Positions 6,789-7,482 of a stretch of DNA of 7,482 nucleotides are shown in pieces. The translations under genes and the position numbers were made by a program. The first letter of the stretch is position 1. The number at the start of each line of letters is the position of its first letter. Below the pieces are notes generated by a model that had not been told where the DNA came from, searched no databases, and saw nothing but the letters and a program-made list of their open reading frames with translations. Source of the stretch: Betaproteobacteria bacterium UBA7395 (GTDB lineage: Bacteria > Pseudomonadota > Gammaproteobacteria > Burkholderiales > Rhodocyclaceae); contig DKNF01000237.1 of the NCBI GenBank assembly GCA_002470165.1, positions 1-7,482 of the forward strand. The letters are read 5' to 3'.

Positions 6789-6803
6789 GCAAGGAAAGTG
6801 CCA
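6789..6803 (-). promoter_or_regulatory. Sigma-54 (RpoN) -24/-12 promoter
   Basis: Read on the minus strand, the sequence is TGGCACTTTCCTTGC: a TGGCAC -24 element and a TTGC -12 element with exactly ten bases between the invariant GG and GC, as RpoN promoters require. Taking the last C as -12, transcription would start near 6777, giving a leader of about 19 bases that holds the AAGGAG. It points into the ferredoxin-NifZ-NifF operon. Together with the activator site upstream this indicates NifA-dependent expression. Confidence 0.9.
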
Positions 6804-6842
6804 GCTATTTGTCCTTTGTTTTCAATGAAATGGCTTGTGTCG

Positions 6843-6866
6843 GCCTTGTCGCGTTTGCGACAAGGC
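6843..6866. promoter_or_regulatory. NifA upstream activator sequence within a perfect palindrome
   Basis: The core at 6847-6862 is TGTCGCGTTTGCGACA, a full match to the NifA site TGT-N4-T-N5-ACA. It sits inside a longer perfect inverted repeat with 10-bp arms (GCCTTGTCGC and GCGACAAGGC) around GTTT. Its centre is about 78 bp upstream of the predicted sigma-54 start, within the usual range for NifA sites. It begins 12 bp past the stop codon of the CZB gene, so the hairpin could also influence that gene's 3' end; on the minus strand no T-run follows it, so an intrinsic terminator is unlikely. The A+T-richer spacer at 6804-6842 is where IHF would be expected to bend the DNA. Confidence 0.88.
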
Positions 6867-6877
6867 AGGGTTTTTCC

Positions 6878-7482
6878 TCAACGCGCCCCGTGCTTCTCGA
6901 CGACCATGCCGTCCAGCGCGTCGATGACGCCGTCGCTGCCCTGTTCCACCTGCAGGAAGGCGCCGTGGAGCTTTTCCTGGACGGCGTAATCGGTTTCCCA
7001 GCCCTGGCCCATGAAATCCATGGCCAGGTGCATGTTCTGGTGCACCTGTTTGTGCGGTTCGGCGATGCGCCGGAAGCTCTGGACCTTGCCGAAGACGGCC
7101 AGGGTTTCCTCGTTGTTCAGCCACTTGCCGAGGCGGCAGTTCAGTTCGTTGACCGTCACCGCCTGGGCGTTTTCCGAGTCGCTGCCGCGGTTGACCGCCA
7201 TGTAGCCGTTCTGCTTGTAGATGAAGTGGTCGATCTTGGCCAGCGAGGCGAAGCTGACGTCATGCACGTAGCGGATCTGTGCCAGGGCATTGGCCGACGA
7301 GCTGGCGACGTCGGCGAAACGGGCGTCGAAATCGCCGATGGTGGCGCAGGATTCGGAGGCGATGCCGCGCATTTCGTCGGCGTTGGCGACCATTTTCCCG
7401 GCATCCACCTGCAGCGTGTCCATGACGCTGGAGATCGATGCCGAGGCATTCTTCGAGTTTTCCGCCAGCTTGCGCACCTCGT
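6878..7482 (-). CDS. Chemoreceptor-like protein with C-terminal CZB zinc-binding domain (partial)
   Basis: The gene runs in from the right edge; about 200 C-terminal residues are visible and the true start is outside. The first residues (EVRKLAENSKNASASISSV) match the end of the methyl-accepting chemotaxis signalling helix, usually seen as EVRKLAERS. A coiled helical linker follows, then a CZB (chemoreceptor zinc-binding) domain. Numbering from the V of EVRKLAE, the expected 3His-1Cys zinc site is present: His84 (IDHFIYK), Cys114 in NCRLGKWL, His142 and His146 in EPHKQVH. In known CZB proteins the Cys-Zn pair senses zinc or oxidants such as HOCl and controls chemotaxis or c-di-GMP synthesis. 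A soluble receptor is possible, but the N-terminal part is not visible. It is on the same strand as, and upstream of, the nif-type operon, yet a separate promoter lies between them. Confidence 0.88.
   Translation of the reverse strand, partial: EVRKLAENSKNASASISSVMDTLQVDAGKMVANADEMRGIASESCATIGDFDARFADVASSSANALAQIRYVHDVSFASLAKIDHFIYKQNGYMAVNRGSDSENAQAVTVNELNCRLGKWLNNEETLAVFGKVQSFRRIAEPHKQVHQNMHLAMDFMGQGWETDYAVQEKLHGAFLQVEQGSDGVIDALDGMVVEKHGAR

Noticed and set aside
6181..6792. 203-codon - strand frame overlapping the ferredoxin and NifZ-family genes
   Set aside because: It would start upstream of the promoter-proximal Shine-Dalgarno, is Arg/Pro/Ser-rich, and both real genes in the other frame have family motifs and proper spacing.
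6843..6875. Palindrome plus T5 as a rho-independent terminator of the CZB gene
   Set aside because: The T-run is on the + strand side; the CZB gene is transcribed on the minus strand, where the hairpin is followed by CCGACACAAG. The NifA-site reading explains the sequence better.
1..7482. CRISPR arrays, tRNA or rRNA genes, insertion sequences, prophage or defence genes
   Set aside because: No regularly spaced repeats, RNA-gene structures, transposase motifs or terminal repeats were seen by reading both strands; the region reads as ordinary chromosomal genes.

Overview
The window looks like chromosomal DNA of a nitrogen-fixing, motile betaproteobacterium. The Rhodocyclaceae (Dechloromonas, Azonexus or Azoarcus-like) are the best guess, from high G+C content, GC-rich codon third positions, a nif-type operon with a sigma-54/NifA control region, and several c-di-GMP and chemotaxis proteins. 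The genus is inferred from gene style, not from a database match. Every gene is read complete except the two cut by the window edges.

Left part, + strand. The window opens inside the C-terminal Fe-S half of an FAD-linked oxidase (D-lactate / 2-hydroxyacid dehydrogenase type, CCG cysteine-rich domains). After a 103-bp gap carrying a TATAAT box comes a 904-residue cytosolic signalling protein with the order PocR sensor, PAS, PAS, GGDEF, EAL. Both catalytic domains appear intact, so it may both make and break c-di-GMP.

Middle, - strand. Convergent with that gene, and only 28 bp from it, is a membrane-anchored diguanylate cyclase. Its signal peptide is followed by an NMT1/THI5-type periplasmic solute-binding domain, one transmembrane helix and a GGEEF domain.

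Right part, - strand. A compact four-gene operon reads leftward: thioredoxin-fold [2Fe-2S] ferredoxin, NifZ-family protein, long-chain NifF-type flavodoxin, and an unrecognised 101-residue protein. The genes are separated by 4 bp and 1 bp and then overlap by 4 bp. Upstream of the ferredoxin are a strong Shine-Dalgarno, a sigma-54 -24/-12 promoter (TGGCAC-N5-TTGC) and a NifA upstream activator sequence (TGT-N10-ACA inside a 10-bp-arm palindrome) about 78 bp from the predicted start of transcription. This is direct evidence for nitrogen-fixation control. The operon would supply two low-potential electron carriers and a nitrogenase maturation factor.

Far right, - strand. The window ends in the C-terminal part of a chemoreceptor-like protein: the tail of an MCP signalling helix followed by a CZB zinc-binding domain.

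How it fits together: a nif electron-transfer operon lies between a zinc/redox-type chemoreceptor and a solute-sensing diguanylate cyclase, with a second c-di-GMP enzyme facing it. The most interesting points are the NifA/sigma-54 module, the uncharacterised 101-residue gene translationally coupled to the flavodoxin, and the possibility that the solute-sensing cyclase is transcribed from the nif operon.
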